A DNA stretch of 64,000 bases from Dyadobacter sp. CECT 9275. GTDB taxonomy: Bacteria; Bacteroidota; Bacteroidia; Cytophagales; Spirosomataceae. Location: the NCBI RefSeq assembly GCF_907164905.1, contig NZ_CAJRAF010000002.1, positions 3,038,001 through 3,102,000 on the forward strand. The letters are read 5' to 3'. A program made the position numbers and the translations under genes. Positions 45,815 to 54,503 of the stretch are shown here, in pieces. Position 1 is the first letter of the stretch. The number at the start of each line of letters is the position of its first letter. Under the pieces are notes generated by a model. The model was not told the origin of the DNA, did not search any database, and saw nothing but the letters and a program-made list of their open reading frames with translations.

Positions 45815-47416
45815 TCAATAATTAGGATTCTGCGCAATGGACCCGCCGGAGCGGTCAATTTCAACCTGCGGAATTGGGAAAACTTCATTTTTCCCGGCAG
45901 TGAAATTAGCGCCTTTTCCATTTGATAAGGGCTTTTGTGAGTATGCTTTCATGGTTTCTACCAGGCTGTTCCATCTGATAAGATCAAATAAACGATGATA
46001 TTCCAGCGCCAGTTCAACGCGGCGTTCGTGGCGTACCGCCTTCCGCAGGTCATCCGTTGCCTTCACATCGGCCAGTGCTTTATCCGCAATTTTTGCAGTA
46101 CGGGAAGTCGCTTCCACATCCGTACGGGTTGAATTTGAAGCACGTTTACGAACCATATTGATATAATCCGCAGCCTCCTGCTTGTCACCACCACTTTCAA
46201 TTAAGCCTTCGGCATACATAAGAAGCACATCGGCATAACGGATCGGATGGTATGTCCAGGCGTCATCTCCCCAGCCTGCTCCTCTGCGGGATTCGGGCAG
46301 GTATACCTTGCGGTTATGGTATCCGTTGTTGGGGTATGTCGAGAAATCCAGTATCTCACTGCTTCCGTTGAGTTTTGGAAATGCATCTCCCGGCTGCAGC
46401 ACAGTAAACAATAAACGCGGATCTCCTTCTTCAAACTCACTCACCAGATCCTGTGTAGGAAGATCAAATCCCCAGCCTCCAGTTGCACCGCGAGGCGAAC
46501 AATAAACAGGTATGTGACTTCCGTAAATCTGAAGGGCCGGATCATCTCCCATGATAATTGAAAAAACGGCTTCTTTGGTTTTGTATCCGTTGGCAAGAAA
46601 AATCTCCTGATACTGAGGGTGTAGTGCAAAAGCTTTTGAGTCAATCACCTTTTTTGCCGCATCTTTTGCTTTGGCAAAAAGTGAGGTATCATCTTTCGCA
46701 AAAAACAGATAAGTACGTGCCAGCAATGCCCATGCCGCTTCTTTAGTTGCTCTTCCCAGCTCAGCAGGCTGAAGGCTGGTGGCGGTCAGCATATCTGCAT
46801 CATTGGCCACCGCCAGCAGTTCACTTTCTACAAACTCGAATATTTCTTTGCTTGTTGCACGGTTCAGTTTTGTACGGTCTTCAACGGTCAGCGTCTTGGT
46901 AACCAGTGGCACACCACCATATACCTTTACAAGTTCCGAATAAAACAATGCCCGCAGGAAACGTATTTCGGCCAGGTACCGGTTTTTTAAATTAGCCGGC
47001 AAGGGAGCACCCGTGGCGTCTATTAAAGCAGCATCGGGCAGGCGTTCCAGTGCTACATTGCAATTTCCGATGGCATTGTACCTGGCAGTCCAGTATCCCT
47101 GAAGGGTTTCATTGGAAGAAATTGCCCTTCCAAACCCAAGATCTGTTACGAAAGGACGGTCGCCGGCATCAGACCCTCCCTTGTCGCTGTCATCGGTGGC
47201 CATGTTGCCAAGCTCTGCCCGTGACGCCTGGTAACCCCAGAAATCATAAAATCCACGATAACAGGTAATCAGCGACTTAAAACCGGCGTCAGCCGATTTG
47301 TAAAAATTCTCATCGGTGAGGTTTCCCGGCGGGGTTCTGTCCAGGAAGTCTTCCGAGCAGGAAGTTCCCATGAGTATCAGCACGGAAACAAGCAGAATAT
47401 GTGATAACTTTTTCAT
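45815..47416 (-). CDS. SusD/RagB-family surface glycan-binding lipoprotein
   Basis: 533 residues. A lipoprotein signal peptide ends LILMGTSCSEDFLDR (Cys20), followed by the typical SusD start PPGNLTDENFYKSADAG. TPR-like helices carry the family (RFLRALFYSELVKVYGGVPL; AWTYHPIRYADVLLMYAEGL; YINMVRKRA; AVRHERRVELALEYHRLFDL), and it ends FPIPQVEIDRSGGSIAQNPN. It caps the SusC channel on the cell surface and binds the ligand, usually a glycan or glycoconjugate. It follows SusC by 43 bp, the standard order. Confidence 0.95.
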   Translation of the reverse strand: MKKLSHILLVSVLILMGTSCSEDFLDRTPPGNLTDENFYKSADAGFKSLITCYRGFYDFWGYQASRAELGNMATDDSDKGGSDAGDRPFVTDLGFGRAISSNETLQGYWTARYNAIGNCNVALERLPDAALIDATGAPLPANLKNRYLAEIRFLRALFYSELVKVYGGVPLVTKTLTVEDRTKLNRATSKEIFEFVESELLAVANDADMLTATSLQPAELGRATKEAAWALLARTYLFFAKDDTSLFAKAKDAAKKVIDSKAFALHPQYQEIFLANGYKTKEAVFSIIMGDDPALQIYGSHIPVYCSPRGATGGWGFDLPTQDLVSEFEEGDPRLLFTVLQPGDAFPKLNGSSEILDFSTYPNNGYHNRKVYLPESRRGAGWGDDAWTYHPIRYADVLLMYAEGLIESGGDKQEAADYINMVRKRASNSTRTDVEATSRTAKIADKALADVKATDDLRKAVRHERRVELALEYHRLFDLIRWNSLVETMKAYSQKPLSNGKGANFTAGKNEVFPIPQVEIDRSGGSIAQNPNY

Positions 47417-47459
47417 TTTTAATCGGAATTAATTTTTGAATATCTTTTGGACTGGAAGC

Positions 47460-50400
47460 TTAGAACTTAGCATTGACACCAAACAGCCAGGTACGTGCCT
47501 GCGGGAAATATCCCTGGTCAATACCCATCAGCTTAGGATCAGTGGAGCCCATTTCAGGATCAAGACCGGTATATTTTGTTATAGTGAACAGGTTTTGAGC
47601 ACCCACATAAAACCGCACCTGCTTGATTTTCGCTTTTTCCAGGATCACCGGCGGAATGCTGTAACCCAGCTGGATATTCTTCATCCGCAGATAGGATCCG
47701 TCTTCCACAAAGTATTGGGAGACGTTGGTATTGAGGCCTGCATTCTGAGATATCTTGTAATACTTGTTAGTACTTCCCGGGCCGTTCCATGCGTTTTCAA
47801 GAAATCCTTTGGGGGCATTGTACCAGCCCGTACCCGATTCTGTGTCGTAGCGAAGAATATTCATTACATCGTTCCCCTGCGACCCCTGTACAAAAGCACT
47901 CACGTCAAAACCTTTGTAGCTGGCGTTCAAAGTCAGCCCGTAAATAAAGTCAGGCCAGGGGTTTCCGATCTTGGTGCGGTCATCGGCATTGAGAAGATTA
48001 TCCCCGTTCAGATTCCGAAAACGAATGTCGCCTGGTGAAGAAAGTCCTTTTTGCGCGCTGCTGTTCACTTCATCCTGGGTCTGGAAAATACCGTCGGTCT
48101 TCCAGCCAAAGTAATATCCCACAGGCATCCCTTCCTCTGTTTTAGTGATGGTTTCGCCCAGGTGAGCCGTTGCATAAACAGGCTCTCCGCCGCCGAGTGT
48201 AGTTATTTTATTGGTAAAGGTGGATAACGTTCCTTTAATGCCATATTGAAAATCTCCTATCGCGTTGTCGTATCCTACTGCAATTTCCCACCCTTTGTTT
48301 ACCATTTTACCTGCATTGGACCATGGGGAATTGGGATATCCCAAGGTGGTGGGCAAAGGTACAATCAGGAGCATGTTGTCAATTTCCTTGTTAAAGTAAT
48401 CGAGTGTGAGGCTAAGCTTGTTTTCCAGAAAACCCAGATCCAGCCCTATGTCTGTTTGCTTGGAAGTTTCCCATTGCAGAATCGGGTTTCCGATGCTGGT
48501 ACGTCCCGCGCCAATATATCCCGTAGTGCTGTTCCCGAACAGATATCTCTGGTTGTTGCCATAGGTAGAAAGGTATGCTCCGTTACCAACGTTCTGATTC
48601 CCGATCTGCCCGTAACTCACCCGCAATTTTCCTTCGGACAGCCATTTGAGACCGGCATTTGTAACAAAATTTTCTTGTGTGAAATTCCAGGCTGCAGATA
48701 CCGACGGGAAGGTACCCCAGCGATACCCCTTCGCAAAGCGGGAAGTACCGTCGCGGCGGATGTTCGCAGTCAGTACGTATTTGTTACCAAAGCTGTAACT
48801 TACACGCCCAAAGTAAGAATTCAATGCGTTGGAATAAGTATATCCTGATGCACCCGGGTTAATGGTGGCTGCATTGATAATACGCATATCTTCATCATTA
48901 TTAACGATCCCCTGTCTGGATGCGCCATATTCAAGACCTTTGGTGAGCTCGGCCGACGTTCCGGCCAGCACATTCACACGATGCTGCCCCCACACCTGGT
49001 CAAACGCAAGCGTATTTTCCCAGACAAAATAGTTAGACCAGTAGGAATAATTGCTGACCGTGTTATAGGTACTGTAGTCATAACCATTGAGGTAATACTG
49101 AGGTGTAAAGCCTTTGGAAATACCCCGGTGCAGGTCAAGCCCCAGATTACTTCTGAATTTGAGCGGCTCAAGTATCTTGATCTCAAGATTGGCTCCGCCT
49201 TTCAGACTGATCCCTTCCCAGATACTCTGACGCATACGCTCAATTTGCCCTACCGGGTTCGGTTTGTTGGAATACAAAATACCAGCATATTTTGAAAACG
49301 GGTTACTGGCATCATAACCTGTCATGATGGTCTGATAAAAACTGGGTATATCTGTCAGGTTAGTACGGTAAACAGGTGTGATCGGGTCGGCGGTCATGGC
49401 ACTGAAAATGGTTCCCGAATAAGGATTGTTCTCGTCGATATTACGGCGACTTTCGTATACAACGGCCATGTTGGTACCCAGTTTCACGCGCTCGCTGATA
49501 TTCGCATTGACGTTGTTGCGCCACGAGATCCTGCGGTAATCCGAGCCTTTAACAATACCTTTTTGATCCATATATCCCAGGGAAGACGCAAAGTCAACCT
49601 TTTTGCTTCCTCCTGATACCGTAATATTATAACTCTGAACAGGTGCATTATACTGCGTGATATTTTTCCACCAGTCGGTACCACCTGCACCGGTGTTGGC
49701 ATTTACGAAACGAAGCGCCTGGGCCTGCATGTCAGCGGAGATCGGCAATGCTGCACCTGCTGCTTCGGCTGCGCGGTTTTTATAAGTAATAAATTCCTCG
49801 GCGTTCAGCATGTGCGGACGTTTCCAGGGCGACTGCAGACCGTAGTAACTGTCAAAAGTCACGCTCATCCCATCATTTTTCGAACCCTTTTTGGTGGTGA
49901 TCATCACCAGACCGTTGGATGCCCTCGACCCGTAAATAGCTGCTGCGGAAGCATCCTTATGGATATCCATGGTTTCAATATCATTAGGGTTGAGCCAGCC
50001 AATACTGCTCTGCGGAAGTCCGTCCACGATATACAAAGGCTCGTTGGAATTGTTGATAGAACCAATACCTCTGATCCGCACCACTCCTGCAGAGCCCGGG
50101 CTGCCGCTGCTTTGCGTTACCATCACCCCCGCAGCCTTCCCCTGCAATGCATCTGACGCCGAACGTATCGGCATGTTCCTGATTTCATCACCATCCACAG
50201 ATGATACCGCTCCTGTAACATCCTTTTTGGAAACCGTTCCATACCCCACGACCACAACTTCTGAAAGTGCCTTGGAGTCCGGCGACAGTTTCATATCAAT
50301 CACCGACCGGCTGTCAACCATTACCTCACTTGAAAGATATCCGATAAATGAAAAAACAATTGTTGCGCCTTCGCTGACATTGGAAAGTTCGTATTTCCCC

Positions 50401-50996
50401 TCATTATTCGTTGTGGTGCCAATGCCTGTGTTTTTGACGATCACACTGGCTCCGGGCAGAGGTTCTCCATTTACAGCATCTGTAACTGTACCCGAAAGAG
50501 AAATGGCAGCTTTACCTGCAAACTTCTGCATTTCCAGTGCCGGTGCCGCTATGCTGGATACCTGTCCCGGATACTGGAACTGCCCCTGCCGTTCAGGATA
50601 AAGTTGCAAAGTGGTTTTCTTATCGGCCTGGTCGAGGGCAGACTTGCCCTCACTTTCTTCCTTGGTGTAAATCACATAAAAATTATCCCTCAGTTTTTTA
50701 AAAGCCAGATTGTTGGGTTCCAGAATCTTCTTCAGGGCGTGTTCCAGTGAGGTGTTTTTTTGAGAATCCTTTACTGTTTTGCCGCTTACGTAGGTCGAGT
50801 TGTAAAGAAAAGATACATTAAACTGCTTCTCAAGTTGCTGAAGTTTACTTTCCAGCGATACAATAGCCTGCCGCCCAGGCGTTACTTCTGATTTTCTTTG
50901 GTCGAGCCTGGATAAGGCGACCGTCTGAGCATTTACCATCTGTAGCGTACAGCTGCAAAAGGCAAGAATGCATAACGTAGTGAATAATCGTTTCAT
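47460..50996 (-). CDS. SusC/RagA-family TonB-dependent receptor with STN signalling domain
   Basis: 1178 residues from the ATG at 50996 (a TTG six bases upstream is less likely). Signal peptide to about residue 23. STN (secretin/TonB N-terminal) domain at about 45-110 (LQQLEKQFNVSFLYN, SLEHALKKILEPNNLAF). Carboxypeptidase-D-like domain at about 165-245 (VTDAVNGEPLPGASVIVKNT). TonB box/plug from about 245 (SEVVVVGYGTVSKKDVTGAV, RIRGIGSINNSNEPLYIVDG). A 22-strand-type barrel runs to the C-terminal aromatic (LFGVNAKF). With an STN domain it can signal ligand binding to the FecR protein encoded just upstream, which then frees the ECF sigma factor. Forms the uptake complex with SusD. Confidence 0.95.
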   Translation of the reverse strand: MKRLFTTLCILAFCSCTLQMVNAQTVALSRLDQRKSEVTPGRQAIVSLESKLQQLEKQFNVSFLYNSTYVSGKTVKDSQKNTSLEHALKKILEPNNLAFKKLRDNFYVIYTKEESEGKSALDQADKKTTLQLYPERQGQFQYPGQVSSIAAPALEMQKFAGKAAISLSGTVTDAVNGEPLPGASVIVKNTGIGTTTNNEGKYELSNVSEGATIVFSFIGYLSSEVMVDSRSVIDMKLSPDSKALSEVVVVGYGTVSKKDVTGAVSSVDGDEIRNMPIRSASDALQGKAAGVMVTQSSGSPGSAGVVRIRGIGSINNSNEPLYIVDGLPQSSIGWLNPNDIETMDIHKDASAAAIYGSRASNGLVMITTKKGSKNDGMSVTFDSYYGLQSPWKRPHMLNAEEFITYKNRAAEAAGAALPISADMQAQALRFVNANTGAGGTDWWKNITQYNAPVQSYNITVSGGSKKVDFASSLGYMDQKGIVKGSDYRRISWRNNVNANISERVKLGTNMAVVYESRRNIDENNPYSGTIFSAMTADPITPVYRTNLTDIPSFYQTIMTGYDASNPFSKYAGILYSNKPNPVGQIERMRQSIWEGISLKGGANLEIKILEPLKFRSNLGLDLHRGISKGFTPQYYLNGYDYSTYNTVSNYSYWSNYFVWENTLAFDQVWGQHRVNVLAGTSAELTKGLEYGASRQGIVNNDEDMRIINAATINPGASGYTYSNALNSYFGRVSYSFGNKYVLTANIRRDGTSRFAKGYRWGTFPSVSAAWNFTQENFVTNAGLKWLSEGKLRVSYGQIGNQNVGNGAYLSTYGNNQRYLFGNSTTGYIGAGRTSIGNPILQWETSKQTDIGLDLGFLENKLSLTLDYFNKEIDNMLLIVPLPTTLGYPNSPWSNAGKMVNKGWEIAVGYDNAIGDFQYGIKGTLSTFTNKITTLGGGEPVYATAHLGETITKTEEGMPVGYYFGWKTDGIFQTQDEVNSSAQKGLSSPGDIRFRNLNGDNLLNADDRTKIGNPWPDFIYGLTLNASYKGFDVSAFVQGSQGNDVMNILRYDTESGTGWYNAPKGFLENAWNGPGSTNKYYKISQNAGLNTNVSQYFVEDGSYLRMKNIQLGYSIPPVILEKAKIKQVRFYVGAQNLFTITKYTGLDPEMGSTDPKLMGIDQGYFPQARTWLFGVNAKF

Positions 50997-51002
50997 AGGC
51001 AA

Positions 51003-51247
51003 AAGTGGTAAAATGGTTTAGTATAAACAGGCGAAAACTTTAAAGTGGATTATTAAATTCTGCTTCATAACCCTGTAGTAACTTTTCCATTCGCCGTCCG
51101 CCATTTTTGGTCAAACTTTTTTAAAAATAATTTATACTTAATTCACCATATACCTAAATCTACAAAATCAGGCATTAATTTATATTTTTGAAAGAACAAA
51201 AAACAATACTTTATAAATATAAATATTATCAAGATAACAAACAAAAT
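51003..51247. other. Intergenic region upstream of susC
   Basis: Very A/T-rich, with no gene. It must contain the promoter and leader of susC, since the FecR operon ends in its own terminator just upstream. I could not find a full consensus primary-sigma box, which fits recognition by the neighbouring ECF sigma factor. Confidence 0.4.
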
Positions 51248-51278
51248 AACCCGGCAGCTGTTGCTGAGCTACCGGGTT
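51248..51278 (-). terminator. Terminator of the sigma/FecR operon
   Basis: 12-bp stem AACCCGGcAGCT / AGCTaCCGGGTT with one mismatch (a wobble pair on one strand) and a 7-nt loop, 25 bp beyond the FecR stop; A-rich sequence to its left gives a weak minus-strand U tract. Confidence 0.75.
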
Positions 51279-51302
51279 AAGTATTTGTCCTAACCTTTAC
51301 AG

Positions 51303-52274
51303 CTAACGCTGTGAAACGAAGATCTTGTTCTCCCGCCGTTCCAGATGCAGGCCGCATGTCATGGCAATGCCATCCAGCAAAGTGTTCACATTGTCCATAG
51401 GCACCCTTCCGGTAACCTGGCGGCGCAACAACTCAGGATGATCCGTCACCAGCTCAAGCCCATAAGTTTCGGAAAGCATTGTGGATATTTCGCTCAAAGG
51501 GGTATCCTTTAAAATCAGTTCCTTGTCTTTCCAAGCCGAGTATACGGACGCTTCCACCACTTTACGGACATACCCCGCCGATCTTTCAGAAAATTCAACC
51601 AGATCACCCGGTTTCAGTAATAGGGTATCTGCCTCTTTCCGGCTTAGGTTACACTGAACCTTTCCTTCATTCAATACAACACGCGTACCGCTTTCCCTGT
51701 CAGAAACGGTAAATTGGGTACCCAGCACCTCCACACTGAAATCGTGATCCGTGTATACGCGAAATTTGCGGTTATCTGCAGTGTGGACAACCGTAAAATA
51801 GGCCTCTCCTCTCATGCTTACTTCACGAATCGTCGTTTTGCCCCAGTCGGAAGGATAGGTCAGCTGAGAGTTACCATTTAAAATAACCTTTGAGCCATCC
51901 GGTAACACGATGCGCCGGGTTTCTCCAAATGCCGTGGTATGTTTTGTCAGATTATAATCCTTGTAATACTTATAAAAAAAGCCTCCGGCAAGCACAAGGA
52001 TAAAAACAGCGGCCGCAACTTTGTATCCCAATGAAAACCAGCTGTTTCGTTTCATGAGCACTTCTGCTGGTTTCTCTATCCCGTTCAGTCTGTGGCTTAC
52101 GCCCTCAAACAGCCGGTTTTGTAATGCATGAGCGGCATTTTCGGAAAGCGACGCCGTAAAATCGGGCCGTTCATCATACTGCTTATACCATGTATCCAGC
52201 TCGTCTTCCTCCTCAGGGGAAGCTACCATGGCCTTTTGCCTTTCAAGTAAATACTGTAATCGCTCGTTATTCAT
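51303..52274 (-). CDS. FecR-family anti-sigma factor
   Basis: 323 residues. A cytoplasmic N-terminus of about 80 residues binds the sigma factor in this family (EEEDELDTWYKQYDERPDFT). One membrane helix lies at about 83-102 (VAAAVFILVLAGGFFYKYY). A periplasmic FecR domain follows at about 112-215 (GETRRIVLPDGSKVILNGNS). The C-terminal STN-like part, DUF4974-type (LILKDTPLSEISTMLSETYG), contacts the receptor's signalling domain. Encoded 82 bp after the ECF sigma gene and upstream of susC, the classic trio for substrate-induced expression of the transporter. Confidence 0.94.
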   Translation of the reverse strand: MNNERLQYLLERQKAMVASPEEEDELDTWYKQYDERPDFTASLSENAAHALQNRLFEGVSHRLNGIEKPAEVLMKRNSWFSLGYKVAAAVFILVLAGGFFYKYYKDYNLTKHTTAFGETRRIVLPDGSKVILNGNSQLTYPSDWGKTTIREVSMRGEAYFTVVHTADNRKFRVYTDHDFSVEVLGTQFTVSDRESGTRVVLNEGKVQCNLSRKEADTLLLKPGDLVEFSERSAGYVRKVVEASVYSAWKDKELILKDTPLSEISTMLSETYGLELVTDHPELLRRQVTGRVPMDNVNTLLDGIAMTCGLHLERRENKIFVSQR

Positions 52275-52356
52275 GCGTATTGTAAACCTGTCCTTTTAAT
52301 ACAGTAACATTAGCGGCTCCTCTCCGCCATAATTCTCTTTATTTATTATGCTCCAG

Positions 52357-52953
52357 TCAATGCCAGCCCCCCGCGTGCCAGATCAAGACGATAGAAGCAA
52401 AATCTTTGAGATTCTCCCGAAGTATTTTCAATGCCCTGCCCATATGCTTTTCCACTGTATCCAATGGTAGGTTGAGCTGCTGGGCTATCTCCTTGTAAGT
52501 AAGATTTTGTTTCCGGCTTAAGACATATACATTTTTAAATTTCTCGGGCATGCTTTCAATGCATTTATCCAGTGCTTTGGATAGCTCTTCATAATATATA
52601 CCATCTTCGATGTAACTTTTGTCAATTTCTGAGGTATGCAGCAAAGAGTTCAGATATGTTTCCCGGATCCGGCTGGACCGGATGAAATTGTAAATACTGT
52701 ACCGCAACGAACCGTACAGATACTGTTCCAGCGTTGTGGTGATCAACAGCGTTTCCCTTTTCACCCAGATATTCACAAACAGATCCTGCACAATTTCTTC
52801 TGTTTCCTCCCGCAGCAGCAGCCGTTTGTAGGCGGAGTCAAAAAGCCTGCGCCAGTATTTCAGATACAGTTGCTCGAAAGCCTCTCTGTTACCCTCCCTT
52901 AAACGGGAAAGCAATTCTTCATCCTGGCTGTGAGAGATAGGGGGATTAACCAC
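52357..52953 (-). CDS. ECF sigma factor of the SusCD locus
   Basis: 198 residues from a GTG. Region 2 is at about 25-90 (LYLKYWRRLFDSAYKRLLLR, EEIVQDLFVNIWVKRE). Region 4 is at about 130-185 (LSRKQNLTYKEIAQQLNLPL then VEKHMGRALKILREN), in the FecI/Bacteroidota RagA-associated sigma group. Heads the sigma-FecR operon and is probably held by FecR until SusC binds its ligand. Two identical 15-bp direct repeats lie at 22 and 64 bp upstream of the start. Confidence 0.94.
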   Translation of the reverse strand: MVNPPISHSQDEELLSRLREGNREAFEQLYLKYWRRLFDSAYKRLLLREETEEIVQDLFVNIWVKRETLLITTTLEQYLYGSLRYSIYNFIRSSRIRETYLNSLLHTSEIDKSYIEDGIYYEELSKALDKCIESMPEKFKNVYVLSRKQNLTYKEIAQQLNLPLDTVEKHMGRALKILRENLKDFASIVLIWHAGGWH

Positions 52954-52974
52954 GGCAAAACATTAACAGGCTGC

Positions 52975-53031
52975 AATTTTAGAAAATCATTTATAAAGTT
53001 CTTCAAAACTGACTGAAATTTTAGAAAATCA
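52975..53031. repeat. Pair of 15-bp direct repeats upstream of the sigma gene
   Basis: AATTTTAGAAAATCA occurs at 52975-52989 and again at 53017-53031, 42 bp apart (four helical turns), in the 292-bp divergent region between the sigma gene and the SelA-like gene. Each contains the palindrome TTTTAGAAAA-like core. This spacing suits a DNA-binding regulator on one face of the helix. The rest of the region shows no gene. Confidence 0.5.
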
Positions 53032-53245
53032 ATCCGTTAAAAAATTTAATTTTACGATCCAATCCTTTTATAGTTGTATGTTGCCTGTTTTGGTTGTATA
53101 GCCCAATAAAATTACATTTTTCGAATAAAACATGATTTCTGCCAAAAGTGCTGATGATCCTCTGTCCATTCTGCGTTAAATTGCGGGGGCCAAACCATCA
53201 TTTTTATCACCATTCCATTATCACAAATCAAATCTTAACGTTCCT

Positions 53246-54460
53246 ATGCGCCGTCGGGATATTCTCAAAAGTTTAACTGTTCTGCCTGTTGCCGGCACCG
53301 CTTCCAATGCGCTTGGCACCTATACTCCCTCAGCCCTACCTGCCCCCAAGCGGGATCTTTTTAAAGAACTGGGGCTTCGCACCTTTATCAACGCGGCCGG
53401 GAATTATACCTCCATGACCGCCTCATTAATGCCTCCCGAGGTAATGGAAGCCATTCGTTCAAGCGCGGAGGAATACGTAATGCTGGAAGAAGTGCAGGAC
53501 AAAGCAGGAGAAAAAATTGCCGCACTCTGCAAGGCAGAAGCAGCCATGGTAACGGCTGGCTGCTGGTCCGCACTGGTGCTGGGCATGGCCGGAGTTTTAA
53601 CCGGCATGGATCCCAAGAAAGTTGGGCAGCTCCCGTTCCTGAGTGGCACCGGAATGAAATCCGAGGTCATTGTTCAGAAAAGCCATGCCAACGGCTATCA
53701 CCAGGCACTTACCAACACGGGCGTTTCCATCGTTTTGGTAGAAACCCGTGAAGAACTTGAAAAGGCCATTAATGACAAAACAGCTTTGCTATGGTTTCTT
53801 AACCGGGAAGCTCCGGCAGGCAATATCAAACATCAGGAATGGCTGGAGCTAGCCAAAAAACACAACCTGCCCACCATGATCGACATAGCGGCGGATGTAC
53901 CTCCGGTAGAAAATCTGTGGAAATTCAATGAAATGGGGTTTGACCTCGTTTGTATTTCTGGCGGCAAAGCCATGTGCGGCCCTCAGAGCGCAGGCATACT
54001 GATGGGCAAAAAAGACCTGATCGCCGCGGCTCGGCTAAGTGCGCCTCCGCGCAGTGGTATCGGCAGGGGACATAAGGTAAACAAAGAAGAAATCCTGGGC
54101 ATGTATGTGGCGCTGGACAGATATGTCAAACATGATCACAAAAAAGACTGGGAAACCTGGGAAAAACGGATCGCGGTGATTGACAGCGCCGTTAAAGGTA
54201 TAACCGGTGTGAAGACGGAAGTGGTTATACCTCCTGTTGCCAACCACAACCCTTCGCTGAATATTATGTGGGACAATACCAAGGTAAAAATCTCCCGGGA
54301 TGCAATGGGAGAAAAACTGAGAAAGGGAACACCCAGCATCGAAGTAATTTCCTGGGAAACAGAAAACAGTATCCGGCTTACCGTTTTTATGCTGAAACCC
54401 GGTCAGGAAAAAATTGTTGCACAAAGAATTAAAGAAGAGCTTATCAGCGCGTCGGCCTGA
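53246..54460 (+). CDS. SelA-like PLP-dependent enzyme with twin-arginine leader
   Basis: 404 residues of the selenocysteine-synthase/DgaE-like fold-type I group, which includes D-glucosaminate-6-phosphate ammonia-lyase and aminotransferase-like enzymes. PLP site: Asp213 in PTMIDIAADVPP and Lys241 in CISGGKAMCGPQSAG, the internal aldimine lysine. Start of the domain GLRTFINAAGNYTSMTAS. The N-terminus MRRRDILKSLTVLPVAGTAS is a Tat-like leader, so a PLP enzyme folded in the cytoplasm may be exported. Divergent from the sigma-FecR-SusCD unit and 43 bp before a propeller-cytochrome c gene. Substrate is probably an amino or hydroxy acid sugar derivative; inference. Confidence 0.85.
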   Translation: MRRRDILKSLTVLPVAGTASNALGTYTPSALPAPKRDLFKELGLRTFINAAGNYTSMTASLMPPEVMEAIRSSAEEYVMLEEVQDKAGEKIAALCKAEAAMVTAGCWSALVLGMAGVLTGMDPKKVGQLPFLSGTGMKSEVIVQKSHANGYHQALTNTGVSIVLVETREELEKAINDKTALLWFLNREAPAGNIKHQEWLELAKKHNLPTMIDIAADVPPVENLWKFNEMGFDLVCISGGKAMCGPQSAGILMGKKDLIAAARLSAPPRSGIGRGHKVNKEEILGMYVALDRYVKHDHKKDWETWEKRIAVIDSAVKGITGVKTEVVIPPVANHNPSLNIMWDNTKVKISRDAMGEKLRKGTPSIEVISWETENSIRLTVFMLKPGQEKIVAQRIKEELISASA

Positions 54461-54503
54461 TCCGAAAAGCCGTTACTTTTAGTATTAACACGATTTTATC
54501 ACC

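Noticed and set aside
47436..48038. 200-codon plus-strand frame overlapping the end of susC
   Set aside because: Antisense of the conserved barrel C-terminus, no motif and no promoter.
49969..50601. 210-codon plus-strand frame inside susC
   Set aside because: Shadow of the plug region of the receptor on the other strand; repetitive Ser/Thr/Pro text and no family.
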